Assembly: GCA_030544235.1 (NCBI GenBank)
Contig: CM060466.1
Coordinates: 4,444,092-4,508,091, forward strand
Origin: Lepturacanthus savala
Lineage: Eukaryota; Chordata; Actinopteri; Scombriformes; Trichiuridae
Direction: 5' to 3'
DNA: 64,000 bases
The notes beneath the pieces were generated by a model that saw only the letters and a list, made by a program, of their open reading frames with translations, was not told the origin of the DNA and did not search any database. Shown piece after piece: positions 48,501-63,500 of this stretch. Position numbers and translations under genes: made by a program. Every line of letters starts with the position of its first letter. The first letter of the stretch is position 1.

Positions 48501-51500
48501 TATAGCATGTCGCTAGAAAAAAGTCATACTATAGCATGTCGCTAAAAAAAAGTCATACTATAGCATGTCGCTAAAAAACAGTCATATTATAGCATGTCGC
48601 TAGAAAAAAGTCATACTATAACATGTCGCTAAAAAAAAGTCATATTATAGCATGTCGCTAAAAAACAGTCATATTATAGCATGTCGCTAGAAAAAAGTCA
48701 TACTATAACATGTCGCTAAAAAAAAGTCATACTATAGCATGTCGCTAAAAAAAAGTCATACTATAGCATGTCGCTAAAAAAAAGTCATACTATAGCATGT
48801 CGCTAAAAAATAGTCATATTATAGCATGTCGCTAGAAAAAAGTCATACTATAGCATGTCACCAAAAAAAAGTCATACTATAGCATGTCGTCCAAAAAAAG
48901 TCATACTATAGTATGTCACCAAAAAAAGTCATATTATAGCATGTCGTTCAAAAAATGTCATACTATAGCATGTCGACCAAAAAAAGTCATGCTATAGCAT
49001 GTAACCAAAAAAAGTCATACTATAGCATGTCGCTAAAAAAAAGTCATATTATAGCATGTCGCTAGAAAAAAGTCATACTATAGCATGTCGTCCAAAAAAA
49101 GTCATACTATAGCATGTCGTCCAAAAAAAGTCATACTATAGCATGTCGTCCAAAAAAAGTCATACTATAGCATGTCACCAAAAAAAAGTCATACTATAGC
49201 ATGTCGTCCAAAAAAAGTCATACTATAGCATGTCACCAAAAAAAAGTCATACTATAGCATGTCGCTAAAAAAAAGTCATATTATAGCATGTCGCTAGAAA
49301 AAGTCATACTATAGCATGTCACCAAAAAAAAGTCATACTATAGCATGTCGCTAAAAAAAAGTCATATTATAGCATGTCGTCCAAAAAAAGTCATACTATA
49401 GCATGTCACTAAAAAAAAGTCATACTATAGCATGTCGTCCAAAAAAAGTCATACTATAGCATGTCGCTAAAAAAAAGTTATACTATAGCATGTCACCAAA
49501 AAAAAGTCATACTATAGCATGTCGCTAAAAAAAGTCATACTATAGCATGTCACCAAAAAAAAGTCATACTATAGCATGTCGCTAAAAAAAGTCATACTAT
49601 AGCATGTCACTAAAAAAAAGTCATACTATAGCATGTCACTCAAAAAAAGTCATATTATAGCATGTCGCTAGAAAAAAGTCATACTATAGCATGTCACCAA
49701 AAAAAAGTCATACTATAGTATGTCGCTAAAAAAAAGTCATACTATAGCATGTCGTCCAAAAAAAGTCATACTATAGTATGTCGTCCAAAAAAAGTCATAG
49801 GCAAGGCAAAGCAAGTTTTTTTGTATAGCACATTTCAACAACGAGGTAATTCAAAGTGCTTTACATAAAACATTAAAAGCATCAAGATACAATTTAAGAC
49901 AGTTGATTAAAATTAAAAATAAACAATACAATTTAAAACAGTTGATTAAAATAAAAAAAATAATATAGTATGTCGCTAAAAAAAAGTCATACTATAGCAT
50001 GTCGCTAAAAAACAGTCATATTATAGCATGTCGCTAGAAAAAAGTCATACTATAACATGTCGCTAAAAAACAGTCATATTATAGCATGTCGCTAGAAAAA
50101 AGTCATACTATAGCATGTCGCTAAAAAAAAGTCATATTATAGCATGTCGCTAAAAAAAAGTCATACTATAGCATGTCGCTAAAAAAAAGTCATACTATAG
50201 CATGTCGCTAAAAAATAGTCATATTATAGCATGTCGCTAGAAAAAAGTCATACTATAGCATGTCACCAAAAAAAAGTCATACTATAGCATGTCGTCCAAA
50301 AAAAGTCATACTATAGTATGTCACCAAAAAAAAGTCATATTATAGCATGTCGTTCAAAAAATGTCATACTATAGCATGTCGACCAAAAAAAGTCATGCTA
50401 TAGCATGTAACCAAAAAAAGTCATACTATAGCATGTCGCTAAAAAAAAGTCATATTATAGCATGTCGCTAGAAAAAAGTCATACTATAGCATGTCGTCCA
50501 AAAAAAGTCATACTATAGCATGTCGTCCAAAAAAAGTCATACTATAGCATGTCGTCCAAAAAAAGTCATACTATAGCATGTCACCAAAAAAAAGTCATAC
50601 TATAGCATGTCGTCCAAAAAAAGTCATACTATAGCATGTCACCAAAAAAAAGTCATACTATAGCATGTCGTCCAAAAAAAGTCATACTATAGCATGTCGC
50701 TAAAAAAAAGTCATACTATAGCATGTCGCTAAAAAAAAGTAATAATATAGCATGTCGTCCAAAAAAAGTCATAGGCAAGGCAAAGCAAGTTTATTTGTAT
50801 AGCACATTTCAACAACGAGGTAATTCAAAGTGCTTTACATAAAACATTAAAAGCATCAAGATACAATTTAAGACAGTTGATTAAAATAAAAAATAAACAA
50901 TACAATTTAAAACAGTTGATTAAAATAAGAAAAATAATATAGTATGTCGCTAAAAAAAAGTCATACTATAGCATGTCGCTAAAAAAAAGTCATATTATAG
51001 CATGTCGCTAGAAAAAAGTCATACTATAGCATGTCACCAAAAAAAAGTCATATTATAGCATGTCGCTAAAAAAAAGTCATACTATAGCATGTCGTCCAAA
51101 AAAAGTCATACTATAGTATGTCGCTAAAAAAAAGTCATACTATAGCATGTCGCTAAAAAAAAGTCATACTATAGTATGTCGCTAAAAAGAAGTCATACTA
51201 TAGCATGTCGCTAAAAAAAAGTCATACTATAGCATGTCGCTAAAAAGAAGTCATACTATAGCATGTCGCTAAAAAAAAGTCATACTATAGCATGTCGCTA
51301 GAAAAAAGTCATACTATAGCATGTCGTCCAAAAAAAGTCATACTATAGTATGTCGCTAAAAAAAAGTCATACTATAGCATGTCGCTAAAAAAAAGTCATA
51401 CTATAGTATGTCGCTAAAAAGAAGTCATACTATAGCATGTCGCTAAAAAAAAGTCATACTATAGTATGTCGCTAAAAAGAAGTCATACTATAGCATGTCG

Positions 51501-54500
51501 CTAAAAAAAGTCATACTATAGCATGTCGCTAGAAAAAAGTCATACTATAGCATGTCGTCCAAAAAAAGTCATACTATAGTATGTCGCTAAAAAAAAGTCA
51601 TACTATAGCATGTCGCTAGAAAAAAGTCATACTATAGCATGTCACCAAAAAAAAGTCATATTATAGCATGTCGTTCAAAAAATGTCATAATATAGCATGT
51701 CGACCAAAAAAAGTCATGCTATAGCATGTAACCAAAAAAAGTCATACTATAGCATGTCGCTAAAAAAAAGTCATACTATAGCATGTCGCTAAAAAAAAGT
51801 TATACTATAGCATGTCGCTAAAAAAAAGTCATACTATAGCATGTCACCAAAAAAAAGTCATATTATAGCATGTCACCAAAAAAAGTCATACTATAGAGTG
51901 TCGCTAAAAAAAAGTCATACTATAGCATGTCGCTAGAAAAAAGTCATACTATAGCATGTCACCAAAAAAAAGTCATACTATAGCATGTCACCAAAAAAAA
52001 GTCATACCATAGCATGTCGTTCAAAAAATGTCATACTATAGCATGTCGTCCAAAAAAAAGTCATACTATAGCATGTCGCTAAAAAAAAGTCATACTATAG
52101 CATGTCGTCCAAAAAAAGTCATAGGCAAGGCAAGGCAAGTTTATTTGTATAGCACATTTCAACAACGAGGTAATTCAAAGTGCTTTACATAAAACATCAA
52201 AAGCATCAAGATACAATTTAAGACAGTTGATTAAAATAAAAAATAAACAATACAATTTAAAACAGTTGATTAAAATAAAAAAAAATAATATAGTATGTCG
52301 CTAAAAAAAAGTCATACTATAGCATGTCATCCAAAAAAAGTCATACTATAGTATGTCGCTAAAAAAAAGTCATACTATAGCATGTAACCAAAAAAAAGTC
52401 ATACTATAGCATGTCGACCAAAAAAAAGTCATATTATAGCATGTCGACCAAAAAAAAGTCATACTATAGCATGTCGCTAAAAAAAAGTCATACTATAGCA
52501 TGTCGCTAAAAAAAAGTCATATTATAGCATGTCGCTAGAAAAAAGTCATACTATAGCATGTCACCAAAAAAAAGTCATACTATAGCATGTCGTTCAAAAA
52601 ATGTCATACTATAGCATGTCGACCAAAAAAAAGTCATATTATAGCATGTCACCAAAAAAAAGTCATACTATAGCATGTCACCAAAAAAAAGTCATACTAT
52701 AGCATGTCGTTCAAAAAAAGTCATACTATAGCATGTCGTCCAAAAAAAGTCATACTATAGTATGTCGCTAAAAAAAAGTCATGCTATAGCATGTAACCAA
52801 AAAAAGTCATACGATAGCATGTCGCTAAAAAAAGTCATACTATAGCATGTCGCTAAAAAAAAGTCATACTATAGCATGTCGCTAAAAAAAAGTCATACTA
52901 TAGCATGTCGCTAAAAAATAGTCATATTATAGCATGTCGCTAGAAAAAAGTCATACTATAGCATGTCACCAAAAAAAAGTCATACTATAGCATGTCGCTA
53001 GAAAAAGTCATACTATAGCATGTCGTCCAAAAAAAGTCATACTATAGTATGTCACCAAAAAAAAGTCATATTATAGCATGTCGTTCAAAAAATGTCATAT
53101 TATAGCATGTCGACCAAAAAAAGTCATGCTATAGCATGTAACCAAAAAAAGTCATACTATAGCATGTTGCTAAAAAAAAGTCAGATTATAGCATGTCGCT
53201 AGAAAAAAGTCATACTATAGCATGTCACCAAAAAAAAGTCATACTATTGCATGTCGTCCAAAAAAAGTCATACTATAGCATGTCGCTAAAAAAAAGTCAT
53301 ACTATAGCATGTCGCTAAAAAAAGTCATACTATAGCATGTCGTCCAAAAAAAGTCATAGGCAAGGCAAGGCAAAGCAAGTTTATTTGTATAGCACATTTC
53401 AACAACGAGGTAATTCAAAGTGCTTTACATAAAACATTAAAAGCATCAAGATACAATTTAAGACAGTTGATTAAAATAAAAAATAAACAATACAATTTAA
53501 AACAGTTGATTAAAATAAGAAAAATAATATAGTATGTCGCTAAAAAAAAGTCATACTATAGCATGTCGCTAAAAAAAAGTCATATTATAGCATGTCGCTA
53601 GAAAAAAGTCATACTATAGCATGTCGTCCATAAAAAAGTCATACTATAGCATGTCGTCCAAAAAAAGTCATACTATAGTATGTCGCTAAAAAAAAGTCAT
53701 ATTATAGCATGTCGCTAGAAAAAAGTCATACTATAGCATGTCGTCCAAAAAAAGTCATACTATAGTATGTCGCTAAAAAAAAGTCATACTATAGCATGTC
53801 GCTAGAAAAAAGTCATACTATAGTATGTCACCAAAAAAAAGTCATATTATATATAGCATGTCGTTCAAAAAAAGTCATACTATAGCATGTCAGCAAAAAA
53901 AAGTCATACTATAGCATGTCGCTAAAAAAAAGTCATACTATAGCATGTCGCTAAAAAAAAGTCATATTATAGCATGTCGCTAGAAAAAAGTCATACTATA
54001 GCATGTCACCAAAAAAAAGTCATACTATAGCATGTCGTTCAAAAAATGTCATACTATAGCATGTCGACCAAAAAAAAGTCATATTATAGCATGTCACCAA
54101 AAAAAAGTCATACTATAGCATGTCACCAAAAAAAAGTCATACTATAGCATGTCGTTCAAAAAAAGTCATACTATAGCATGTCGTCCAAAAAAAGTCATAC
54201 TATAGTATGTCGCTAAAAAAAAGTCATGCTATAGCATGTAACCAAAAAAAGTCATACGATAGCATGTCGCTAAAAAAAGTCATACTATAGCATGTCGCTA
54301 AAAAAAAGTCATACTATAGCATGTCGCTAAAAAAAAGTCATACTATAGCATGTCGCTAAAAAATAGTCATATTATAGCATGTCGCTAGAAAAAAGTCATA
54401 CTATAGCATGTCACCAAAAAAAAGTCATACTATAGCATGTCGCTAGAAAAAGTCATACTATAGCATGTCGTCCAAAAAAAGTCATACTATAGTATGTCAC

Positions 54501-57500
54501 CAAAAAAAAGTCATATTATAGCATGTCGTTCAAAAAATGTCATACTATAGCATGTCGACCAAAAAAAGTCATGCTACAGCATGTAACCAAAAAAAGTCAT
54601 ACTATAGCATGTTGCTAAAAAAAAGTCAGATTATAGCATGTCGCTAGAAAAAAGTCATACTATAGCATGTCACCAAAAAAAAGTCATACTATTGCATGTC
54701 GTCCAAAAAAAGTCATACTATAGTATTTCGCTAGAAAAAAGTCATACCATAGCATGTCGTCCAAAAAAAGTCATACTATAGCATGTCGCTAAAAAAAAGT
54801 CATACTATAGCATGTCGCTAAAAAAAGTCATACTATAGCATGTCGTCCAAAAAAAGTCATAGGCAAGGCAAAGCAAGTTTATTTGTATAGCACATTTCAA
54901 CAACGAGGTAATTCAAAGTGCTTTACATAAAACATTAAAAGCATCAAGATACAATTTAAGACAGTTGATTAAAATAAAAAATAAACAATACAATTTAAAA
55001 CAGTTGATTAAAATAAGAAAAATAATATAGTATGTCGCTAAAAAAAAGTCATACTATAGCATGTCGCTAAAAAAAAGTCATATTATAGCATGTCGCTAGA
55101 AAAAAGTCATACTATAGCATGTCGTCCATAAAAAAGTCATACTATAGCATGTCGTCCAAAAAAAGTCATACTATAGTATGTCGCTAAAAAAAAGTCATAT
55201 TATAGCATGTCGCTAGAAAAAAGTCATACTATAGCATGTCGTCCAAAAAAAGTCATACTATAGTATGTCGCTAAAAAAAAGTCATACTATAGCATGTCGC
55301 TAGAAAAAAGTCATACTATAGTATGTCACCAAAAAAAAGTCATATTATATATAGCATGTCGTTCAAAAAAAGTCATACTATAGCATGTCAGCAAAAAAAA
55401 GTCATACTATAGCATGTCGCTAAAAAAAAGTCATACTATAGCATGTCGCTAAAAAAAGTCATAGGCAAGGCAAAGCAAGTTTATTTGTATAGCACATTTC
55501 AACAACGAGGTAATTCAAAGTGCTTTACATAAAACATTAAAAGCATCAAGATACAATTTAAGACAGTTGATTAAAATAAAAAATAAACAATACAATTTAA
55601 AACAGTTGATTAAAATAAAAAAAAATAATATAGTATGTCGCTAAAAAAAAGTCATACTATAGTATGTCGCTAAAAAAAAGTCATACTATAGCATGTCAGC
55701 AAAAAAAAGTCATACTATAGCATGTCGCTAAAAAAAAGTCATACTATAGCATGTCGCTAAAAAAAGTCATACTATAGCATGTCGCTAAAAAACAGTCATA
55801 TTATAGCATGTCGCTAGAAAAAAGTCATATTATAGCATGTCGCTAAAAAAAAGTCATACTATAGCATGTCGCAAAAAAAAGTCATACTATAGCATGTCGC
55901 TAAAAAACAGTCATATTATAGCATGTCGCTAGAAAAAAGTCATATTATAGCATGTCACTAAAAAAAAGTCATACTATAGCATGTCGCAAAAAAAAAGTCA
56001 TACTATAGCATGTCGCTAAAAAAAAGTCATACTATAGCATGTCGCTAAAAAATAGTCATATTATAGCATGTCGCTAGAAAAAAGTCATACTATAGCATGT
56101 CACCAAAAAAAAGTCATACTATAGCATGTCGTCCAAAAAAAGTCATACTATAGTATGTCACCAAAAAAAGTCATACTATAGCATGTCGCTAAAAAAAAGT
56201 CATATTATAGCATGTCGCTAGAAAAAAGTCATACTATAGCATGTCGTCCAAAAAAAGTCATACTATAGCATGTCGTCCAAAAAAAGTCATACTATAGCAT
56301 GTCACCAAAAAAAAGTCATACTATAGCATGTCGTCCAAAAAAAGTCATACTATAGCATGTCACCAAAAAAAAGTCATACTATAGCATGTCGTCCAAAAAA
56401 AGTCATACTATAGCATGTCGCTAAAAAAAAGTCATACTATAGCATGTCGCTAAAAAAAAGTAATAATATAGCATGTCGTCCAAAAAAAGTCATAGGCAAG
56501 GCAAGGCAAAGCAAGTTTATTTGTATAGCACATTTCAACAACGAGGTAATTCAAAGTGCTTTACATAAAACATTAAAAGCATCAAGATACAATTTAAGAC
56601 AGTTGATTAAAATAAAAAATAAACAATACAATTTAAAACAGTTGATTAAAATAAGAAAAATAATATAGTATGTCGCTAAAAAAAAGTCATACTATAGCAT
56701 GTCGCTAAAAAAAAGTCATATTATAGCATGTCGCTAGAAAAAAGTCATACTATAGCATGTCACCAAAAAAAAGTCATATTATAGCATGTCGCTAAAAAAA
56801 AGTCATACTATAGCATGTCGTCCAAAAAAAGTCATACTATAGTATGTCGCTAAAAAAAAGTCATACTATAGCATGTCGCTAAAAAAAAGTCATACTATAG
56901 TATGTCGCTAAAAAGAAGTCATACTATAACATGTCGCTAGAAAAAAGTCATACTATAGCATGTCGTCCAAAAAAAGTCATACTATAGCATGTCGCTAAAA
57001 AAAAGTCATATTATAGCATGTCGCTAAAAAAAAGTCATATTATAGCATGTCGCTAAAAAAAGTCATACTATAGCATGTCGCCCAAAAAAAGTCATACTAT
57101 AGCATGTCGCTAAAAAAAGTCATATTATAGCATGTCGCTAGAAAAAGTCATACTATAGCATGTCGCCCAAAAAAAGTCATGCTATAGCATGTAACCAAAA
57201 AAAGTCATACTATAGCATGTTGCTAAAAAAAAGTCATACTATAGCATGTCACCAAAAAAAAGTCATACTATTGCATGTCATCCAAAAAAAGTCATACTAT
57301 AGTATTTCGCTAGAAAAAAGTCATACTATAGCATGTCGTCCAAAAAAAGTCATACTATAGCATGTCGCTAAAAAAAAGTCATACTATAGCATGTCGCTAA
57401 AAAAAGTCATACTATAGCATGTCGTCCAAAAAAAGTCATAGGCAAGGCAAAGCAAGTTTATTTGTATAGCACATTTCAACAACGAGGTAATTCAAAGTGC

Positions 57501-60500
57501 TTTACATAAAACATTAAAAGCATCAAGATACAATTTAAGACAGTTGATTAAAATAAAAAATAAACAATACAATTTAAAACAGTTGATTAAAATAAGAAAA
57601 ATAATATAGTATGTCGCTAAAAAAAAGTCATACTATAGCATGTCGCTAAAAAAAAGTCATATTATAGCATGTCGCTAGAAAAAAGTCATACTATAGCATG
57701 TCGTCCATAAAAAGTCATACTATAGTATGTCGCTAAAAAAAAGTCATATTATAGCATGTCGTCCAAAAAAAGTCATACTATAGCATGTCGCCCAAAAAAA
57801 GTCATGCTATAGCATGTAACCAAAAAAAAGTCATACTATAGCATGTCGTTCAAAAAATGTCATACTATAGCATGTCGCTAAAAAAAAGTCATACTATAGC
57901 ATGTCGTCCAAAAAAGTCATACTATAGAATGTCGCTAAAAAAAAGTCATACTATAGCATGTCGTCCAAAAAAGTCATACTATAGTATGTCGCTAAAAAAC
58001 AGTCATAGCATGTCGCTAGAAAAAAGTCATACTATAGCATGTCACAAAAAAAAAGTCACACTATAGCATGTCGCTAAAAAAAAGTCATACTATAGCATGT
58101 CGCTAAAAAAAAGTCATACTATAGCATGTCGTCCAAAAAAAGTCATAGGCAAGGCAAGGCAAGTTTATTTGTATAGCACATTTCAACAACGAGGTAATTC
58201 AAAGTGCTTTACATAAAACATCAAAAGCATCAAGATACAATTTAAGACAGTTGATTAAAATAAAAAATAAACAATACAATTTAAAACAGTTGATTAAAAT
58301 AAAAAAAAAATAATATAGTATGTCGCTAAAAAAAAGTCATACTATAGCATGTCATCCAAAAAAAGTCATACTATAGTATGTCGCTAAAAAAAAGTCATAC
58401 TATAGCATGTCATCCAAAAAAAGTCATACTATAGTATGTCGTTCAAAAAATGTCATACTATAGCATGTCGACCAAAAAAAAGTCATATTATAGCATGTCA
58501 CCAAAAAAAAGTCATACTATAGCATGTCACCAAAAAAAAGTCATACTATAGCATGTCGCTAAAAAAAAGTCATACTATAGCATGTCGCTAAAAAAAAGTC
58601 ATACTATAGCATGTCACCAAAAAAAAGTCATACTATAACATGTCGTTCAAAAAATGTCATACTATAGCATGTCGACCAAAAAAAAGTCATATTATAGCAT
58701 GTCACCAAAAAAAAGTCATACTATAGCATGTCACCAAAAAAAAGTCATACTATAGCATGTCGTTCAAAAAAAGTCATACTATAGCATGTCGACCAAAAAA
58801 AAGTCATACTATAGCATGTCGTCCAAAAAAAGTCATACTATAGTATGTCGCTAAAAAAAAGTCATGCTATAGCATGTAACCAAAAAAAGTCATACGATAG
58901 CATGTCGCTAAAAAAAGTCATACTATAGCATGTCGCTAAAAAAAAGTCATACTATAGCATGTCGCTAAAAAAAAGTCATACTATAGCATGTCGCTAAAAA
59001 ATAGTCATATTATAGCATGTCGCTAGAAAAAAGTCATACGATAGCATGTCACCAAAAAAAAGTCATACTATAGCATGTCGCTAAAAAAAAGTCATATTAT
59101 AGCATGTCGCTAGAAAAAGTCATACTATAGCATGTCGTCCAAAAAAAGTCATACTATAGTATGTCACCAAAAAAAAGTCATATTATAGCATGTCGTTCAA
59201 AAAATGTCATACTATAGCATGTCGACCAAAAAAAGTCATGCTATAGCATGTAACCAAAAAAAGTCATACTATAGCATGTTGCTAAAAAAAAGTCAGATTA
59301 TAGCATGTCGCTAGAAAAAAGTCATACTATAGCATGTCACCAAACAAAAGTCATACTATTGCATGTCGTCCAAAAAAAGTCATACTATAGTATTTCGCTA
59401 GAAAAAAGTCATACCATAGCATGTCACCAAACAAAAGTCATACTATTGCATGTCGTCCAAAAAAAGTCATACTATAGCATGTCGTCCAAAAAAAAGCCAT
59501 ACTATAGCATGTCGCTAAAAAAAAGTCATACTATAGCATGTCGCTAAAAAAAGTCATACTATAGCATGTCGTCCAAAAAAAGTCATAGGCAAGGCAAGGC
59601 AAAGCAAGTTTATTTGTATAGCACATTTCAACAACGAGGTAATTCAAAGTGCTTTACATAAAACATTAAAAGCATCAAGATACAATTTAAGACAGTTGAT
59701 TAAAATAAAAAATAAACAATACAATTTAAAACAGTTGATTAAAATAAGAAAAATAATATAGTATGTCGCTAAAAAAAAGTCATACTATAGCATGTCGCTA
59801 AAAAAAAGTCATATTATAGCATGTCGCTAGAAAAAAGTCATACTATAGCATGTCGTCCAAAAAAAGTCATACTATAGTATTTCGCTAGAAAAAAGTCATA
59901 CTATAGCATGTCGTCCAAAAAAAGTCATACTATAGCAATGTCGCTAAAAAAAAGTCATACTATAGCATGTCGCTAAAAAAAGTCATACTATAGCATGTCA
60001 CCAAAAAAAAGTCATACTATTGCATGTCGTCCAAAAAAAGTCATACTATAGTATTTCGCTAGAAAAAAGTCATATTATAGCATGTCGTCCAAAAAAAGTC
60101 ATACTATAGCATGTCGCTAAAAAAAAGTCATACTATAGCATGTCGCTAAAAAAAAGTAATAATATAGCATGTCGTCCAAAAAAAGTCATAGGCAAGGCAA
60201 GGCAAAGCAAGTTTATTTGTATAGCACATTTCAACAACGAGGTAATTCAAAGTGCTTTACATAAAACATTAAAAGCATCAAGATACAATTTAAGACAGTT
60301 GATTAAAATAAAAAATAAACAATACAATTTAAAACAGTTGATTAAAATAAGAAAAATAATATAGTATGTCGCTAAAAAAAAGTCATACTATAGCATGTCG
60401 CTAAAAAAAAGTCATATTATAGCATGTCGCTAGAAAAAAGTCATACTATAGCATGTCACCAAAAAAAAGTCATATTATAGCATGTCGCTAAAAAAAAGTC

Positions 60501-63500
60501 ATACTATAGCATGTCGTCCAAAAAAAGTCATACTATAGCATGTCGCTAAAAAAAAGTCATACTATAGTATGTCGCTAAAAAGAAGTCATACTATAACATG
60601 TCGCTAGAAAAAAGTCATACTATAGCATGTCGCTAAAAAAAAGTCATATTATAGCATGTCGCTAAAAAAAAGTCATATTATAGCATGTCGCTAAAAAAAG
60701 TCATACTATAGCATGTCGCCCAAAAAAAGTCATACTATAGCATGTCGCTAAAAAAAGTCATATTATAGCATGTCGCTAGAAAAAGTCATACTATAGCATG
60801 TCGCCCAAAAAAAGTCATGCTATAGCATGTAACCAAAAAAAGTCATACTATAGCATGTTGCTAAAAAAAAGTCATACTATAGCATGTCACCAAAAAAAAG
60901 TCATACTATTGCATGTCATCCAAAAAAAGTCATACTATAGTATTTCGCTAGAAAAAAGTCATACTATAGCATGTCGTCCAAAAAAAGTCATACTATAGCA
61001 TGTCGCTAAAAAAAAGTCATACTATAGCATGTCGCTAAAAAAAGTCATACTATAGCATGTCGTCCAAAAAAAGTCATAGGCAAGGCAAAGCAAGTTTATT
61101 TGTATAGCACATTTCAACAACGAGGTAATTCAAAGTGCTTTACATAAAACATTAAAAGCATCAAGATACAATTTAAGACAGTTGATTAAAATAAAAAATA
61201 AACAATACAATTTAAAACAGTTGATTAAAATAAGAAAAATAATATAGTATGTCGCTAAAAAAAGTCATACTATAGCATGTCGCTAAAAAAAAGTCATATT
61301 ATAGCATGTCGCTAAAAAAAAGTCATATTATAGCATGTCGCTAGAAAAAAGTCATACTATAGCATGTCGTCCATAAAAAAGTCATACTATAGCATGTCGT
61401 CCAAAAAAAGTCATACTATAATATGTCGCTAAAAAAAAGTCATATTATAGCATGTCGCTAGAAAAAAGTCATACTATAGCATGTCGTCCAAAAAAAGTCA
61501 TACTATAGCATGTCGCCCAAAAAAAGTCATGCTATAGCATGTAACCAAAAAAAAGTCATACTATAGCATGTCGTTCAAAAAATGTCATACTATAGCATGT
61601 CGCTAAAAAAAAGTCATACTATAGCATGTCGTCCAAAAAAGTCATACTATAGAATGTCGCTAAAAAAAAGTCATACTATAGCATGTCGCTCTAAAAAAGG
61701 CATACTATAGTATGTCGCTAAAAAACAGTCATAGCATGTCGCTAGAAAAAAGTCATACTATAGCATGTCACAAAAAAAAAGTCACACTATAGCATGTCGC
61801 TAAAAAAAAGTCATACTATAGCATGTCGCTAAAAAAAAGTCATACTATAGCATGTCGTCCAAAAAAAGTCATAGGCAAGGCAAGGCAAAGCAAGTTTATT
61901 TGTATAGCACATTTCAACAACGAGGTAATTCAAAGTGCTTTACATAAAACATTAAAAGCATCAAGATACAATTTAAGACAGTTGATTAAAATAAAAAATA
62001 AACAATACAATTTAAAACAGTTGATTAAAATAAGAAAAATAATATAGTATGTCGCTAAAAAAAAGTCATACTATAGCATGTCGCTAAAAAAAAGTCATAT
62101 TATAGCATGTCGCTAGAAAAAAGTCATACTATAGCATGTCGTCCATAAAAAAGTCATACTATAGCATGTCGTCCAAAAAAAGTCATACTATAGTATGTCG
62201 CTAAAAAAAAGTCATATTATAGCATGTCGCTAGAAAAAGTCATACTATAGCATGTCGTCCAAAAAAAGTCATACTATAGTATGTCACCAAAAAAAAGTCA
62301 TACTATAGCATGTCGTTCAAAAAATATCATACTATAGCATGTAACCAAAAAAAGTCATACTATAGCATGTCGCTAAAAAAAAGTCATACTATAGCATGTC
62401 GCTAAAAAAAAGTCATACTATAGCATGTCACAAAAAAAAGTCACACTATAGCATGTCGCTAGAAAAAAGTCATACTATAGCATGTCGTCCAAAAAAAGTC
62501 ATACTATAGTATGTCGCTAAAAAAAAGTCATACTATAGCATGTCAGCAAAAAAAAGTCATACTATAGCATGTCGCTAAAAAAAAGTCATACTATAGCATG
62601 TCGCTAAAAAAAGTCATAGGCAAGGCAAAGCAAGTTTATTTGTATAGCACATTTCAACAACGAGGTAATTCAAAGTGCTTTACATAAAACATTAAAAGCA
62701 TCAAGATACAATTTAAGACAGTTGATTAAAATAAAAAATAAACAATACAATTTAAAACAGTTGATTAAAATAAAAAAAAATAATATAGTAATATAATATA
62801 ATATAATATAGTATAGTATGTCGCTAAAAAACAGTCATATTATAGCATGTCGCTAAAAAAAGTCATACTATAGCATGTCGTCCAAAAAAAGTCATACTAT
62901 AGCATGTCGTCCAAAAAAAGTCATACTATAGCATGTCGCTAAAAAAAAGTCATATTATAGCATGTCGCTAAAAAAAAGTCATATTATAGCATGTCGCTAA
63001 AAAAAGTCATACTATAGCATGTAACCAAAAAAAGTCATACTATAGCATGTCGCTAAAAAAAGTCATATTATAGCATGTCGCTAGACAAAGTCATACTATA
63101 GCATGTCGCCCAAAAAAAGTCATGCTATAGCATGTAACCAAAAAAAGTCATACTATAGCATGTTGCTAAAAAAAAGTCATACTATAGCATGTCACCAAAA
63201 AAAAGTCATACTATTGCATGTCATCCAAAAAAAGTCATACTATAGTATTTCGCTAGAAAAAAGTCATACTATAGCATGTCGTCCAAAAAAAGTCATACTA
63301 TAGCATGTCGCTAAAAAAAAGTCATACTATAGCATGTCGCTAAAAAAAGTCATACTATAGCATGTCGTCCAAAAAAAGTCATAGGCAAGGCAAAGCAAGT
63401 TTATTTGTATAGCACATTTCAACAACGAGGTAATTCAAAGTGCTTTACATAAAACATTAAAAGCATCAAGATACAATTTAAGACAGTTGATTAAAATAAA

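Noticed and set aside
43053..63303. Short SHTIACRPKK-type reading frames
   Set aside because: Satellite units in frame by chance; they recur identically because the DNA does.
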